Of a DNA stretch of 64,000 nt, positions 1-8,757 are shown one piece after another. The translations under genes were made by a program, and so were the position numbers. Below the pieces are notes generated by a model. It saw nothing but the letters and a program-made list of their open reading frames with translations, was not told the DNA's origin and searched no databases. Origin of the DNA: SAR116 cluster bacterium AG-426-B08 (lineage in GTDB: Bacteria; Pseudomonadota; Alphaproteobacteria; Puniceispirillales; Marisalimonadaceae); assembly GCA_003213175.1 (NCBI GenBank), contig QCNN01000005.1, forward strand, positions 1-64,000. The letters run 5' to 3'. How positions within the stretch are numbered: position 1 is the first letter of the stretch; each line of letters starts with the position of its first letter.

Positions 1-2
1 TG

Positions 3-683
3 ATTAATATCTTAGGTGCGGATCATGGTGGTTATACAACCAGAATTTCTTCTGCAGTGATGGCCTTGTCTGAAAAAAAATATACTTTAACAAATAAAAT
101 TTGTGCCATTGTACATTTATCGGAATCAGGTAAAAAAATAAAAATGAGCAAAAGAAGTGGGAATTTTGTCACACTTTCTGAGATTATTGAAAAAGTTGGA
201 AAAGATGCTCTTAGATTTATTATGTTGACAAGAAGAAACGACCAAACTCTTGAGTTTGATTTTGTAAAAGCAAAAGAACAAAATAAAGATAACCCAGTTT
301 TTTATGTTCATTATGCTTTTGCAAGGTGCAACTCAATTATAGAAAGTGCAAGTATATGTGAAAGTCAATTTTCTTTGAATAAGATTAACAAATTAGTTTT
401 GAAAGAGGAAATTAACTTAATAAGACTTTTAACGCAATGGCCTAAGGTCATAGAAATTGCTGCCAAAAAATTAGAACCTCATAGGATTTGTTTTTTTCTT
501 ATCGAATTAGCTTCAGAATTTCACAGTTATTGGAATAAAGGTAAACAAGATCCAAATTTAAAGTTTATAGTTGAAAACAATATAGAAATTACAACCGCTA
601 GAATTTCGTTAGTGAAATCAATTTCATACACCATAAAAGCTGGTTTAAGTATACTGTCAATTGAACCTATGAAAAGAATGTAA
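3..683 (+). CDS. argS: Arginine--tRNA ligase, C-terminal part (5' end outside window)
   Basis: Class I aminoacyl-tRNA synthetase that charges tRNA-Arg in the cytoplasm. The reading frame is open from base 3, so the gene enters from the left; the visible GTG/ATG at 57-62 is internal. The beginning matches the ArgS signature around GADHGGY, followed by a KMSKR version of the KMSKS ATP-binding loop at bases 141-155. The remainder is the helical DALR-type anticodon-binding domain, with the DALRF motif just after KMSKR. About 227 of the usual 550-590 residues are present. It ends at TAA 681-683, and the SPOR gene starts 2 bases later, so they are probably co-transcribed. Confidence 0.96.
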   Translation: MNILGADHGGYTTRISSAVMALSEKKYTLTNKICAIVHLSESGKKIKMSKRSGNFVTLSEIIEKVGKDALRFIMLTRRNDQTLEFDFVKAKEQNKDNPVFYVHYAFARCNSIIESASICESQFSLNKINKLVLKEEINLIRLLTQWPKVIEIAAKKLEPHRICFFLIELASEFHSYWNKGKQDPNLKFIVENNIEITTARISLVKSISYTIKAGLSILSIEPMKRM

Positions 684-685
684 TT

Positions 686-1360
686 ATGACGACTCATTCA
701 ATATTAAAAGTCTCATCTATCTTTATTTTATTAACTGCATTTTCATTTTTTTTTATAGCGATTTTCTTAAAGTACATTTATTTTGATGAAGAAATTTTAG
801 AAGTTCCAGTAGTAACAAGTGATGTTAATAATATTAAAACTTCACCACAAACATCTAATGAAAAAAATGAAAGTTTCAATTTAGAAATTGAAATTTTAAA
901 TGATAAAAATAATGTCGATTATGAACAAAGACTTGTTTTAAATGAGAAAAAACCTGAATTATTACCTTTTAAAGTATTAAAAAAAGAAGATGATAAAAAA
1001 GAAAACTTTATCTCAAAAAATCAATCTTCAAACCTACTTAAGAAAAAGGAAAATAATAAAAATAGAAAGATACTGAAAAAAACTGAAAAATTATCTAAAT
1101 TAAATAATTTAGATAGATATAGAGTCCAATTAGGTTCATTTAAAGACAAAGATAGAGCTACAAAAGCTCTTAAAAATATGAAATTAATTCATAATAGGTT
1201 TTTCAATGAAATTGAATTAGAAATTTTTACTTTAAAAAAGGAAAATCATTTTATTCACAGAGTTTGGACAGAATTGATGAAAAAAAGCCAAGCTTTGGAT
1301 TTGTGTAATAAATTAAAAAATAATAAAATTAACTGTATTTTACAGGTAGAAGAAAATTAA
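686..1360 (+). CDS. SPOR-domain inner-membrane protein
   Basis: A 224-residue protein with one N-terminal membrane segment (about residues 9-30), a lysine- and asparagine-rich low-complexity linker (about 35-140) and a C-terminal SPOR domain (about 145-222, starting YRVQLGSF). SPOR domains bind denuded peptidoglycan glycan strands at the division site. The topology, short cytoplasmic end, one membrane pass and periplasmic SPOR domain, is that of FtsN-like division proteins. Alphaproteobacteria commonly keep such a gene directly after argS and before nagZ and scpA. Here nagZ is missing and scpA follows after 16 bases. The exact division role is inferred from domain and context. Confidence 0.85.
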   Translation: MTTHSILKVSSIFILLTAFSFFFIAIFLKYIYFDEEILEVPVVTSDVNNIKTSPQTSNEKNESFNLEIEILNDKNNVDYEQRLVLNEKKPELLPFKVLKKEDDKKENFISKNQSSNLLKKKENNKNRKILKKTEKLSKLNNLDRYRVQLGSFKDKDRATKALKNMKLIHNRFFNEIELEIFTLKKENHFIHRVWTELMKKSQALDLCNKLKNNKINCILQVEEN

Positions 1361-1376
1361 ATAGTTAACTTGGTTT

Positions 1377-2126
1377 ATGGAAAACAAAATTGAAAAAGGA
1401 TTGATGGCCTTTAACTTGTCTTTAAAAGGTTTTGATGGACCGATTGATATGCTGTTGAGTTTAGTGAGGGAACAAAAGATTGATATAACTAAAATTCAAA
1501 TTTTACCTCTTGCTGAACAATATTTATTATATTTAAAAAAAGCAATAAAAGAAGATATTGATTTAGCTGCAGAATATTTGGTAATAGGAGCAGTATTAAC
1601 GTACATTAAATCAAAGCTTTTGCTACCAAAAGAGGAGCAAAGTGAAGAAGATCCTGAAATATTATCAGAATTATTAAAATTTCAAATTTTAAAATTAGAA
1701 ACATTTCAAAATCTTACCAAAAGACTATTTTCTAGGCCTCAACTAGGAAAGAATTTTTATTCAAGAGGGTTTCAAACAATTTTAAAAAAAACTGTAAATT
1801 ATAAATATGAAATAAATTTATATAAATTGACAAGTGTATATGCTGAGATTCAATCTAATAAAGAAAATACAAAATTAACAATTGCTCATACAAATCTGTA
1901 CTCTGTTGAACAAGCATTAGTAAACTTAAAAAAACTTTTATCTGACACTGAAGAATGGGAGTCATTGTTATCATTCATTCCAAAAAATATTGTAGGTTAC
2001 TTAGAGTATAAATCTGTTTTCTCCTCTTATTTTGTAGCTTCTTTGGAGTTAATTAAGGAGGGAAAAATAAAAATTAAACAAGATTTAAAAAATAATAATA
2101 ATTTACAGATAATTAAAAATAATTAA
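1377..2126 (+). CDS. scpA: Segregation and condensation protein A
   Basis: Kleisin subunit of the SMC-ScpAB condensin that organises and segregates the chromosome. The N-terminal signature FDGPIDMLLSLV lies near residues 18-30, followed by the helical SMC-neck-binding region, an acidic linker and a C-terminal winged-helix region. Length is 249 residues, normal for alphaproteobacterial ScpA. A second ATG ten codons in (MAFNLSL) is an alternative start. scpB follows 13 bases downstream, the standard pairing. Confidence 0.95.
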   Translation: MENKIEKGLMAFNLSLKGFDGPIDMLLSLVREQKIDITKIQILPLAEQYLLYLKKAIKEDIDLAAEYLVIGAVLTYIKSKLLLPKEEQSEEDPEILSELLKFQILKLETFQNLTKRLFSRPQLGKNFYSRGFQTILKKTVNYKYEINLYKLTSVYAEIQSNKENTKLTIAHTNLYSVEQALVNLKKLLSDTEEWESLLSFIPKNIVGYLEYKSVFSSYFVASLELIKEGKIKIKQDLKNNNNLQIIKNN

Positions 2127-2139
2127 CTTAATCAAGTAT

Positions 2140-2724
2140 ATGAATAATAAAAATGAAATTGATCAAAATTTGAAGTCAAAAATATTAGAAGCATATATTT
2201 TTGCTGCAAAAGATCCTGTAGATTTATCTAGTTTAAAATTTATAGAAAGTGATAATGTTAAATTAAACGATTTGGTAAATGAGCTTCAAAATAAATATAT
2301 TGATTATGGTATTAATCTTGTAAAAATTGGAAATACAATTGCATTTAGAACTTCTGAAGAAGTTTCTGGATTGATGAATATTGAACAAGAAATTTCTAAA
2401 CCTTTGTCAAGAGCTGCATCTGAAACATTAGCCATTATCGCATATCATCAGCCAATTACTAGAACTCAAATTGAAAATATAAGAGGTGTTTCTCTTAGTA
2501 AAGGAACTCTTGATCAGCTTTTTGAAATTGGATGGATTAAACCTGGAAGAAAATTAAGAACACCAGGTAGACCCATGACTTGGTTAACAACCATAAAGTT
2601 TTTAGATCATTTTGGGTTGTCAGATCTCTCAGATTTACCCGGTTTGGATGAATTAAAGGAGTCAGGTTTATTGCAACATGAAAGTATTTTGTTTTCTGAT
2701 CCTAAAGATGAAATAGAGGATTAA
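2140..2724 (+). CDS. scpB: Segregation and condensation protein B
   Basis: Partner of ScpA in the SMC complex; it dimerises through tandem winged helices. The family motif ETLAIIAYHQPITR is clear in the middle of the protein, followed by the conserved LSKGTLDQL and GRPMTWLTT segments. The protein is 194 residues, with an acidic C-terminal tail. It sits between scpA and an unrelated ABC ATPase gene that starts 2 bases after its stop codon. Confidence 0.95.
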   Translation: MNNKNEIDQNLKSKILEAYIFAAKDPVDLSSLKFIESDNVKLNDLVNELQNKYIDYGINLVKIGNTIAFRTSEEVSGLMNIEQEISKPLSRAASETLAIIAYHQPITRTQIENIRGVSLSKGTLDQLFEIGWIKPGRKLRTPGRPMTWLTTIKFLDHFGLSDLSDLPGLDELKESGLLQHESILFSDPKDEIED

Positions 2725-2726
2725 TT

Positions 2727-3803
2727 TTGTTAGAATTTAAAAATATAAATTTTTCTTACAATAATCATCAAGTTATTAATGACTTTTCTTTAAAAGTACC
2801 TCATAGAAAAGTAACATCGATTCTTGGCCCTTCTGGCTGTGGAAAAACAACTTTACTAAGATTAATAAGTGGATTAGAGCAAATACAAGACGGTCAAATA
2901 ATGATTGAAAATAATCTTCTTTCTGCAAATTCATTTAATTTACCGCCTAACAAAAGAAAAATTGGATATGTTTTTCAAGATTGCGCTTTATTTCCTCATT
3001 TAAATGTTATTGAAAATATATATTATGGTATTTCAAAAAATGAAGAAGAAATTAAAAACAAAGTAGATTTTATTTTAAAGGAAAATAATTTTTATAAATA
3101 CTCTGAAAGATATCCTCATGAATTATCTGGAGGGCAAAAACAATTGGTTGCTTTATTTAGGGCCATAGCATGTGAGCCAAAGATAATTCTTATGGATGAA
3201 CCATTTTCAAATTTGGATACTAGATTAAGAGAATCCCTGAGAGACCAAGTCCTACACATACTTAAAGAGAATGAAATTACAACATTATTGGTAACACATG
3301 ACGCAGATGAAGCAATGTTTATGTCTGATTTTATTGCATTATTAAATAAAGGTGAGTTACAACAGTTTGGTGCACCAATAGATTTGTATATGCGGCCAAA
3401 AAATAAATTTGTAACAGAGTTTTTTGGTGAAATTAATGTTTTAGAGGGTAAATTTATTGATAAAAAATTAGTTACTTCTATCGGAAGTTTCCCTTATGAT
3501 TATAGTGGTATAAAAAAGGATTTTTTTTTAGTTGTTAGAAGTGAAGGATTAACATTAATGAATAATTCAAAAAAAGAAATTTATAGAAAAACTAATAATG
3601 ATAAAATTATAAAAAGTCCTAATAATGGAAAAATTATTGAAGCTAAATTTTTAGGAGGAAATACTTTAGTCCATCTATCAGTAGTTAATAAAAATAATGA
3701 ACAACATTTACATGTAAAAATACCTGGGATAAATTATTTTGAAAAAAATCAATTGGTTAATATCTTCACTGATGTTAATTATAGTTTTATTTTTGAATTT
3801 TGA
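2727..3803 (+). CDS. ABC transporter ATP-binding protein (FbpC/PotA-like), orphan
   Basis: A 358-residue importer-type ATPase. Walker A is GPSGCGKTT at about residues 34-42, then the signature LSGGQKQ, Walker B ILMDEPF with the D-loop SNLD, and the switch histidine in VTHDADEA. After residue 240 there is a TOBE-like beta-rich domain typical of CUT1/FbpC/PotA ATPases. The start is TTG, 2 bases after the scpB stop; no ATG precedes the first beta strand. No permease or binding-protein gene lies nearby, so the partner and substrate (iron, polyamine or other) cannot be told. FbpC is the closest guess from the overall look. Confidence 0.85.
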   Translation: MLEFKNINFSYNNHQVINDFSLKVPHRKVTSILGPSGCGKTTLLRLISGLEQIQDGQIMIENNLLSANSFNLPPNKRKIGYVFQDCALFPHLNVIENIYYGISKNEEEIKNKVDFILKENNFYKYSERYPHELSGGQKQLVALFRAIACEPKIILMDEPFSNLDTRLRESLRDQVLHILKENEITTLLVTHDADEAMFMSDFIALLNKGELQQFGAPIDLYMRPKNKFVTEFFGEINVLEGKFIDKKLVTSIGSFPYDYSGIKKDFFLVVRSEGLTLMNNSKKEIYRKTNNDKIIKSPNNGKIIEAKFLGGNTLVHLSVVNKNNEQHLHVKIPGINYFEKNQLVNIFTDVNYSFIFEF

Positions 3804-3822
3804 ATTATAAAGGAGAAACATA

Positions 3823-4050
3823 ATGGGAGCTTTTAGTATTTGGCATTGGATAATTGTTTTAATTGTAGTGCTAATATTATTTGGAGGCAAAGGGAAATTA
3901 TCTTCTATCATGGGAGATTTTGGAAAAGGTCTCAAAAATTTTAAAGATCAAGTTAAATCCAAAAATGAAAATGAAGAAATAGAATCTTCTGAACAAAAAC
4001 CTACCCCAAAGAAAAAAAGTAAGAAAAAGTCTACTAAAAGAAAAACTTAA
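3823..4050 (+). CDS. tatA: Sec-independent translocase subunit TatA
   Basis: Pore-forming component of the twin-arginine pathway that exports folded proteins. The 75-residue protein has an N-terminal membrane helix ([17 protein letters not shown]), the conserved FG turn, an amphipathic helix ([17 protein letters not shown]) and a lysine-rich tail. A good ribosome-binding site (AAAGGAG) precedes the ATG. It leads a tatA-tatB-tatC operon. A likely client in this window is the DUF1501 protein at 59.3 kb with an RR motif. Confidence 0.95.
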   Translation: MGAFSIWHWIIVLIVVLILFGGKGKLSSIMGDFGKGLKNFKDQVKSKNENEEIESSEQKPTPKKKSKKKSTKRKT

Positions 4051-4069
4051 TTTTTACTAGGAATTTTTG

Positions 4070-4387
4070 ATGTTGGATATTGGTTGGCAAGAGTTTTTAT
4101 TAGTTGCATTTATCTTACTGATTGTAATTGGACCTAAAGATCTACCAAAGGTATTAAAATCAATCATGAGTTTTGTTAGAAAAATTAAATCTATGGCATA
4201 TGATTTTCAAAATACTGTAGATGATATGGCTAATGAAACAGAATTAAATGATTTAAGAAACGATGTAACTAATCTTAGGGACTCCAAACTTTTGAAAGAA
4301 ACAAAATCTGAAATTAATGTTTTAAACAAAATTAATAATGAGACTAAATCTGATATAGAGAGAGACATTAAAAAAATAAAAAAGTAA
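4070..4387 (+). CDS. tatB: Sec-independent translocase subunit TatB
   Basis: Receptor-complex partner of TatC. The protein has an N-terminal helix with the TatB-type EFLLVAFILLIVIGPKDLP segment (the GP turn separates it from TatA), followed by a long amphipathic and charged coil. Length is 105 residues from the ATG at 4070. A TTG sits directly upstream at 4067, but the AGGAA at 4058-4062 is better spaced for the ATG. It lies between tatA and tatC. Confidence 0.93.
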   Translation: MLDIGWQEFLLVAFILLIVIGPKDLPKVLKSIMSFVRKIKSMAYDFQNTVDDMANETELNDLRNDVTNLRDSKLLKETKSEINVLNKINNETKSDIERDIKKIKK

Positions 4388-4406
4388 TTTTAAATATTGA
4401 ATAAAA

Positions 4407-5189
4407 ATGAAAAAAAATACAAAAATTAGTAAAAAAATGACGTTAATAGATCATTTAATTGAGCTTAGAAATAGACTTTTAGTTGCTGCAATATCTTTTT
4501 TAATTTTATTTTTTTTATGTTTTATAAAATTTACTGATAATAATCAAAATCTTGCTGATTTAGTATATATTTTTCTTCAACAACCACTTGCTAATGAATT
4601 AGCCAAAACTGGGGGTAGAATGATATTTACGGCTTTACATGAGGGATTTTTTACACAAGTCAAAGTTGCATTTTTTATATCATTTTCAATTGCTTTTCCA
4701 ATTTTTTTAATTCAAATATGGAAGTTTGTTGCCCCTGGACTATATGAAAATGAAAAAAAAGCTTTTTTTCCTTTCCTAATTGCTACTCCTATATTGTTCT
4801 TACTTGGTGCAGCTATGGTTTATTATATAGTAATACCTTTAGCATGGAATTTTTTCATATCTTTTCAGGTTACAAGCTTTGAAGGTGCACTTCCCATAGA
4901 ATTAGAGCCTAAAATTTCAGAATATTTATCTTTAGTAATGAAATTGATTTTTGCTTTCGGATTATGTTTTGAACTTCCAGTTGTTTTGCTTCTTTTGACT
5001 AGAACAGGTATTATAACTTCACAGGATTTAGCTGAAAAAAGAAAATACGCAATCTTAACAGCATTTGTTTTAGCTGCAATTTTAACTCCCCCAGATGTAA
5101 TCTCCCAAATTTTACTGGCTGTACCGATAATTGTTTTGTATGAATTTACAATAATTCTCTCTAAAATAGGTTTTAAAAAAACTAATTGA
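4407..5189 (+). CDS. tatC: Sec-independent translocase subunit TatC
   Basis: Six-helix membrane receptor for twin-arginine signal peptides. The N-terminus carries the TatC hallmark MTLIDHLIELRNRLL, and later segments include the conserved FKLI-equivalent FPIFLIQIWKFVAPGLYENEKK and the LTPPDVISQ loop before the last helices. At 260 residues it is full length. It follows tatB by 19 bases, and serS begins 13 bases later; the tat-serS-surE-pcm order is classic for alphaproteobacteria. Confidence 0.96.
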   Translation: MKKNTKISKKMTLIDHLIELRNRLLVAAISFLILFFLCFIKFTDNNQNLADLVYIFLQQPLANELAKTGGRMIFTALHEGFFTQVKVAFFISFSIAFPIFLIQIWKFVAPGLYENEKKAFFPFLIATPILFLLGAAMVYYIVIPLAWNFFISFQVTSFEGALPIELEPKISEYLSLVMKLIFAFGLCFELPVVLLLLTRTGIITSQDLAEKRKYAILTAFVLAAILTPPDVISQILLAVPIIVLYEFTIILSKIGFKKTN

Positions 5190-5202
5190 TATGGATGTTT
5201 AG

Positions 5203-6486
5203 ATGCATGATATAAATTTCATAAGAAACAATCCTAAAAAATTTGATTTGGAATTGGGGCGTAGAAGTAACAAACCAATTTCTAATAAAATCTTAGATTT
5301 AGATAAGCAACTGAGGTCATTCAAGACCCAATTACAGGATTTGCAACAAATAAGAAATAAATCATCTAAAGAAATAGGTATTTTAATGAAAAAGGGCCTT
5401 GATGCATCTCAGCTTCAAAATGAGGTTAAAATAAATAAAAATAAATCCTCTGAATTAGACCAAAAAATAAGTGAACTCTCAAGAGAAATTGACAATATAT
5501 TGAAAAACCTTCCTAATATTTTAGATAAAGATGTTCCATTCGGTTTAAGTGAAAAAAATAATTCTTTAATCAAAAGTAATGGTAAAATACCAAAGTTTAA
5601 TTTTTTGCCAAAAGATCATGTCGAACTTGGTGAAAAACTTAATCAAATTGATTTTAAAACAGCTGCCAAGTTATCTGGCGCAAGATTTGTTATAACAAGC
5701 GAAGATATAGCTTTACTAGAAAGAGCTTTGATTTCTTTTATGTTAGATATAAATATAAAAGAATTTGGTCATAAAGAAATCTCACCACCATACTTAGTTA
5801 ATTACGAAGTATTAGAAGGCACAGGACAATTACCAAAGTTTCATGAAGATTTATTTAAAACAGAATCTGAAAAATGGCTTATACCTACAGCTGAAGTTCC
5901 TTTAACAAACATAATAAGAAATGAAATTTTAAATGAGAATGATTTACCAATGAATTTTGTAGCATATTCACCATGTTTTCGAGCAGAAGCAGGTGCAGCT
6001 GGTAAAGACACCAGAGGTATGATTAGACAACATCAATTTTCAAAGGTTGAAATGGTGTCCGTAGTTAATCCTGATAAGTCAGACGATGAATTGTTAAGAA
6101 TAACAAATTGTGCTGAAACAATTTTACAAAAATTAAGTTTACCATATAGGGTAATGCTTTTATGTAGTGGTGATACTGGCTTTTCATCAAAAAAAACTTT
6201 TGATATTGAGGTTTGGTTACCAGGGCAAAACCAAGGAAAAGGAGAATATAGAGAAATCTCATCTTGCTCTAATTGTGGAGACTTTCAATCTAGAAGAATG
6301 AATGCTAGATACAGGACACAATCATCTAAAGAATTATCATATCTTCATACGTTAAATGGATCATGTTTAGCTATTGGAAGAACTATAATTGCGATTTTAG
6401 AAAATCATCAAAACTCAGATGGAAGCGTTAATATACCCGAACCTTTGCAGCCTTATATGCATGGGAAAAAAATAATTTTAAATTAA
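5203..6486 (+). CDS. serS: Serine--tRNA ligase
   Basis: Class II synthetase that charges tRNA-Ser. An N-terminal antiparallel coiled-coil arm (about residues 28-105) contacts the tRNA long variable arm. The catalytic core has motif 2 (FRAEAGAAGKDTRGMIRQHQF) and motif 3 (GSCLAIGRTIIAILE) near the C-terminus. At 427 residues it is a normal length. It lies 13 bases after tatC and 4 bases before surE. Confidence 0.97.
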   Translation: MHDINFIRNNPKKFDLELGRRSNKPISNKILDLDKQLRSFKTQLQDLQQIRNKSSKEIGILMKKGLDASQLQNEVKINKNKSSELDQKISELSREIDNILKNLPNILDKDVPFGLSEKNNSLIKSNGKIPKFNFLPKDHVELGEKLNQIDFKTAAKLSGARFVITSEDIALLERALISFMLDINIKEFGHKEISPPYLVNYEVLEGTGQLPKFHEDLFKTESEKWLIPTAEVPLTNIIRNEILNENDLPMNFVAYSPCFRAEAGAAGKDTRGMIRQHQFSKVEMVSVVNPDKSDDELLRITNCAETILQKLSLPYRVMLLCSGDTGFSSKKTFDIEVWLPGQNQGKGEYREISSCSNCGDFQSRRMNARYRTQSSKELSYLHTLNGSCLAIGRTIIAILENHQNSDGSVNIPEPLQPYMHGKKIILN

Positions 6487-6490
6487 AAAA

Positions 6491-7231
6491 ATGAAAATTT
6501 TTAATCAAGTGTTAATAACAAATGATGATGGCTTTGAGTCAGAAGGAATAATAAAATTAAAACAAATTCTTAAATCTATCTCCCAAAAAGTTTATATCGT
6601 TGCACCAATGAAAAATAAATCTGCTTCAGGTAGATCAATTAATTTAGGTAAAAAAATTAAATTTAAAAGGTTATCCAACTTTGAATGGATTGTTGATGGC
6701 ACTCCAACAGATTCTATGATATTTGCATTAAACAAAATTTTTACTAACAAACCTCCAGATTTTATTTTTTCTGGTATTAATAATGGTACCAATATTGGTG
6801 ATGAGATATCTTATTCTGGAACAGTTGCTGCTGCTTTCGAGGGGGCTTTGAGAGGAATTCCAAGTATAGCTTTAAGCCAGGCTAGAAATAATAATAATCA
6901 AAAAAATTTTAAAGTAGTTGAAAAGTTTTTCCCTCAAGTCATGTCAAAAATAAATGAAATTAGATTTTTAGATAGTAGTTTTTTTAATGTAAATTTTCCA
7001 AATTGTGATGTTAAAAAAGTTAAAGAAATTATTGTTACTAAAATTTGTCATACTAAAATTTCAGATGAAATTCATGTGAATATGAAAAATAATTATTTTG
7101 AGATAGGAAAAATGAATGTTAAAACCACACATGATGTTAATTCTGATTTTTATGCTATTAAACAAAATTTTATTTCAATAACACCAATTAGTACAAATAT
7201 GACAAATAATAAATATTTTGATGATATTTAA
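6491..7231 (+). CDS. surE: 5'/3'-nucleotidase SurE
   Basis: Metal-dependent survival protein that dephosphorylates nucleoside monophosphates. The N-terminal metal site is ITNDDGFESEGI, where the paired aspartates bind the metal. Further family blocks are PMKNKSASGRSI, DGTPTDS and SGINNGTNIGDEISYSGTVAAAFEG. Length is 246 residues. surE-pcm is a widely conserved pair; pcm starts 5 bases downstream, and serS ends 4 bases upstream. Confidence 0.96.
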   Translation: MKIFNQVLITNDDGFESEGIIKLKQILKSISQKVYIVAPMKNKSASGRSINLGKKIKFKRLSNFEWIVDGTPTDSMIFALNKIFTNKPPDFIFSGINNGTNIGDEISYSGTVAAAFEGALRGIPSIALSQARNNNNQKNFKVVEKFFPQVMSKINEIRFLDSSFFNVNFPNCDVKKVKEIIVTKICHTKISDEIHVNMKNNYFEIGKMNVKTTHDVNSDFYAIKQNFISITPISTNMTNNKYFDDI

Positions 7232-7236
7232 ATAAC

Positions 7237-7878
7237 ATGACTAATATAAAAGAAGAAGAAAAGGCTAATTTAATCATGTCTTTAAGGTCTATGGGTATAA
7301 TTTCTCATGATGTTCTTTCGGCATTAGAGAGCACTCCAAGAGAAATATTTATTCCTAAACATCTTTCTCATTATGCCTATGAAAATAGGGCACTCCCAAT
7401 AGGTTTTAACCAAACAATTAGTCAACCATATATTGTTGCTTTGATGACAGAGAAGTTATCCTTAAACTCTAATGACATTGTTTTAGAAATAGGAACAGGA
7501 TCTGGTTATCAAACAGCAATTATATCAAAATTGGTTAGAAAAGTTTATACAATTGAGAGGATTAATCCATTGTTAGTCGAAGCTAAATCATGTTTTAAAA
7601 AACTAAAATTAACAAATATTGTAACTAAAACAGATGATGGCTTTACGGGTTGGTTAAATATGTCGCCTTTTGATAAAATTATAATTACTTGCTCTTTATC
7701 CTCTGTTCATGAAGATCTCTTATTTCAATTAAAAGTTGGTGGTAAATGTATTGCACCAATCGGAAATAATTCTGGAAAACAAATATTAAAGTGTATTACA
7801 ATATCAAATAAGAGAGAAAAAGATAACTGGGAAGATATTTGTGAAGTAAAATTTGTCCCTTTAATTAGAAATAATTAG
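7237..7878 (+). CDS. pcm: Protein-L-isoaspartate O-methyltransferase
   Basis: Repairs isoaspartyl residues in aged proteins using S-adenosylmethionine. The active-site region QTISQPYIVALMTE and the SAM-binding motif VLEIGTGSGYQTAI are both present, as is the conserved TPRE block near residue 30. Length is 213 residues. It directly follows surE and precedes the LysM/M23 lipoprotein gene by 3 bases, the pcm-nlpD order seen across proteobacteria. Confidence 0.95.
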   Translation: MTNIKEEEKANLIMSLRSMGIISHDVLSALESTPREIFIPKHLSHYAYENRALPIGFNQTISQPYIVALMTEKLSLNSNDIVLEIGTGSGYQTAIISKLVRKVYTIERINPLLVEAKSCFKKLKLTNIVTKTDDGFTGWLNMSPFDKIIITCSLSSVHEDLLFQLKVGGKCIAPIGNNSGKQILKCITISNKREKDNWEDICEVKFVPLIRNN

Positions 7879-7881
7879 TTT

Positions 7882-8757
7882 ATGAAGATTTTGTTAAAAA
7901 TTATAATTATCCTACTTTCTTCATGTTTATTTTTTGCTTGTAAACAAAGCTTTTTTCTTAAAAAAGATGTATCTTCAGTAAATGTAAATGAAATTGAGGT
8001 GAAAAAAAATAAATTTCCGATAGAAGGATTTATATTAATTAAAGAGGGTGATACAGTTTATAACATAGCAAATTCTTATGGAATTATTCCAAGTAAAATA
8101 ATTAACTTAAACAATTTAAAAGAACCCTATAAACTTAAAGCTGGTAAAAAACTATTTTTACCATATCCAATTGTTCATGAAGTAATAGAGGGTAATACTA
8201 TTTTTACTTTATCTCTTCAATATGCAGTTAGCCAATCTGACATTGTAGAGCTAAATAAATTAAAAAAACCCTTCATTCTCATCAAAGGAGATAAAATAAA
8301 AATACCTTTAGAAAAAGATTATACAGTTTTAGGTCTTCTTAAAAAACAAAAAATTCAAAATGATACTTACAAAAAGAGAACTAAAATTATAAACGACAAT
8401 CCAAATTTCATTTGGCCAGCTAAAGGAAAATTAGTTAAAAGTTTTGGACCTTTTTCTGATGGCAAACAACATTATGATGGAATTGACATTGAATTAGAAG
8501 ATAATCGTATATATGCAGCGGCAGATGGAAAAGTTGCCTTTGTTGGATCTAAAATTAAGACTTTTGGAAATATGATCTTAATAAAACATGACACAAAATG
8601 GATATCAGCTTATTCTAAAGTAGGAGAAAATCGAGTTAACGAAGGTGATATTGTAAAGAAAGGTCAGTTGATAGCTTTAGCAAAGAAAGATAAAGTTTTT
8701 CATTTTCAAATTAGAAAATCAAGAAATCCTATAGATCCAACATTATTACTAAATTAA
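7882..8757 (+). CDS. LysM/M23 (NlpD-like) envelope lipoprotein
   Basis: Outer-envelope lipoprotein likely involved in daughter-cell separation. A lipoprotein signal peptide ends at Cys20 (FFAC). Two LysM-like peptidoglycan-binding modules follow (about residues 48-92 and 95-138), then a C-terminal M23/LytM domain (about 175-290). The metal-binding motifs look degenerate: the H-x-G-x-D motif is spaced as HYDGID, and the final HxH is VFH, lacking the first histidine. That suggests an amidase activator like NlpD rather than an active endopeptidase. The position after surE-pcm supports nlpD-like. It ends right against the convergent ATPase gene. Confidence 0.88.
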   Translation: MKILLKIIIILLSSCLFFACKQSFFLKKDVSSVNVNEIEVKKNKFPIEGFILIKEGDTVYNIANSYGIIPSKIINLNNLKEPYKLKAGKKLFLPYPIVHEVIEGNTIFTLSLQYAVSQSDIVELNKLKKPFILIKGDKIKIPLEKDYTVLGLLKKQKIQNDTYKKRTKIINDNPNFIWPAKGKLVKSFGPFSDGKQHYDGIDIELEDNRIYAAADGKVAFVGSKIKTFGNMILIKHDTKWISAYSKVGENRVNEGDIVKKGQLIALAKKDKVFHFQIRKSRNPIDPTLLLN

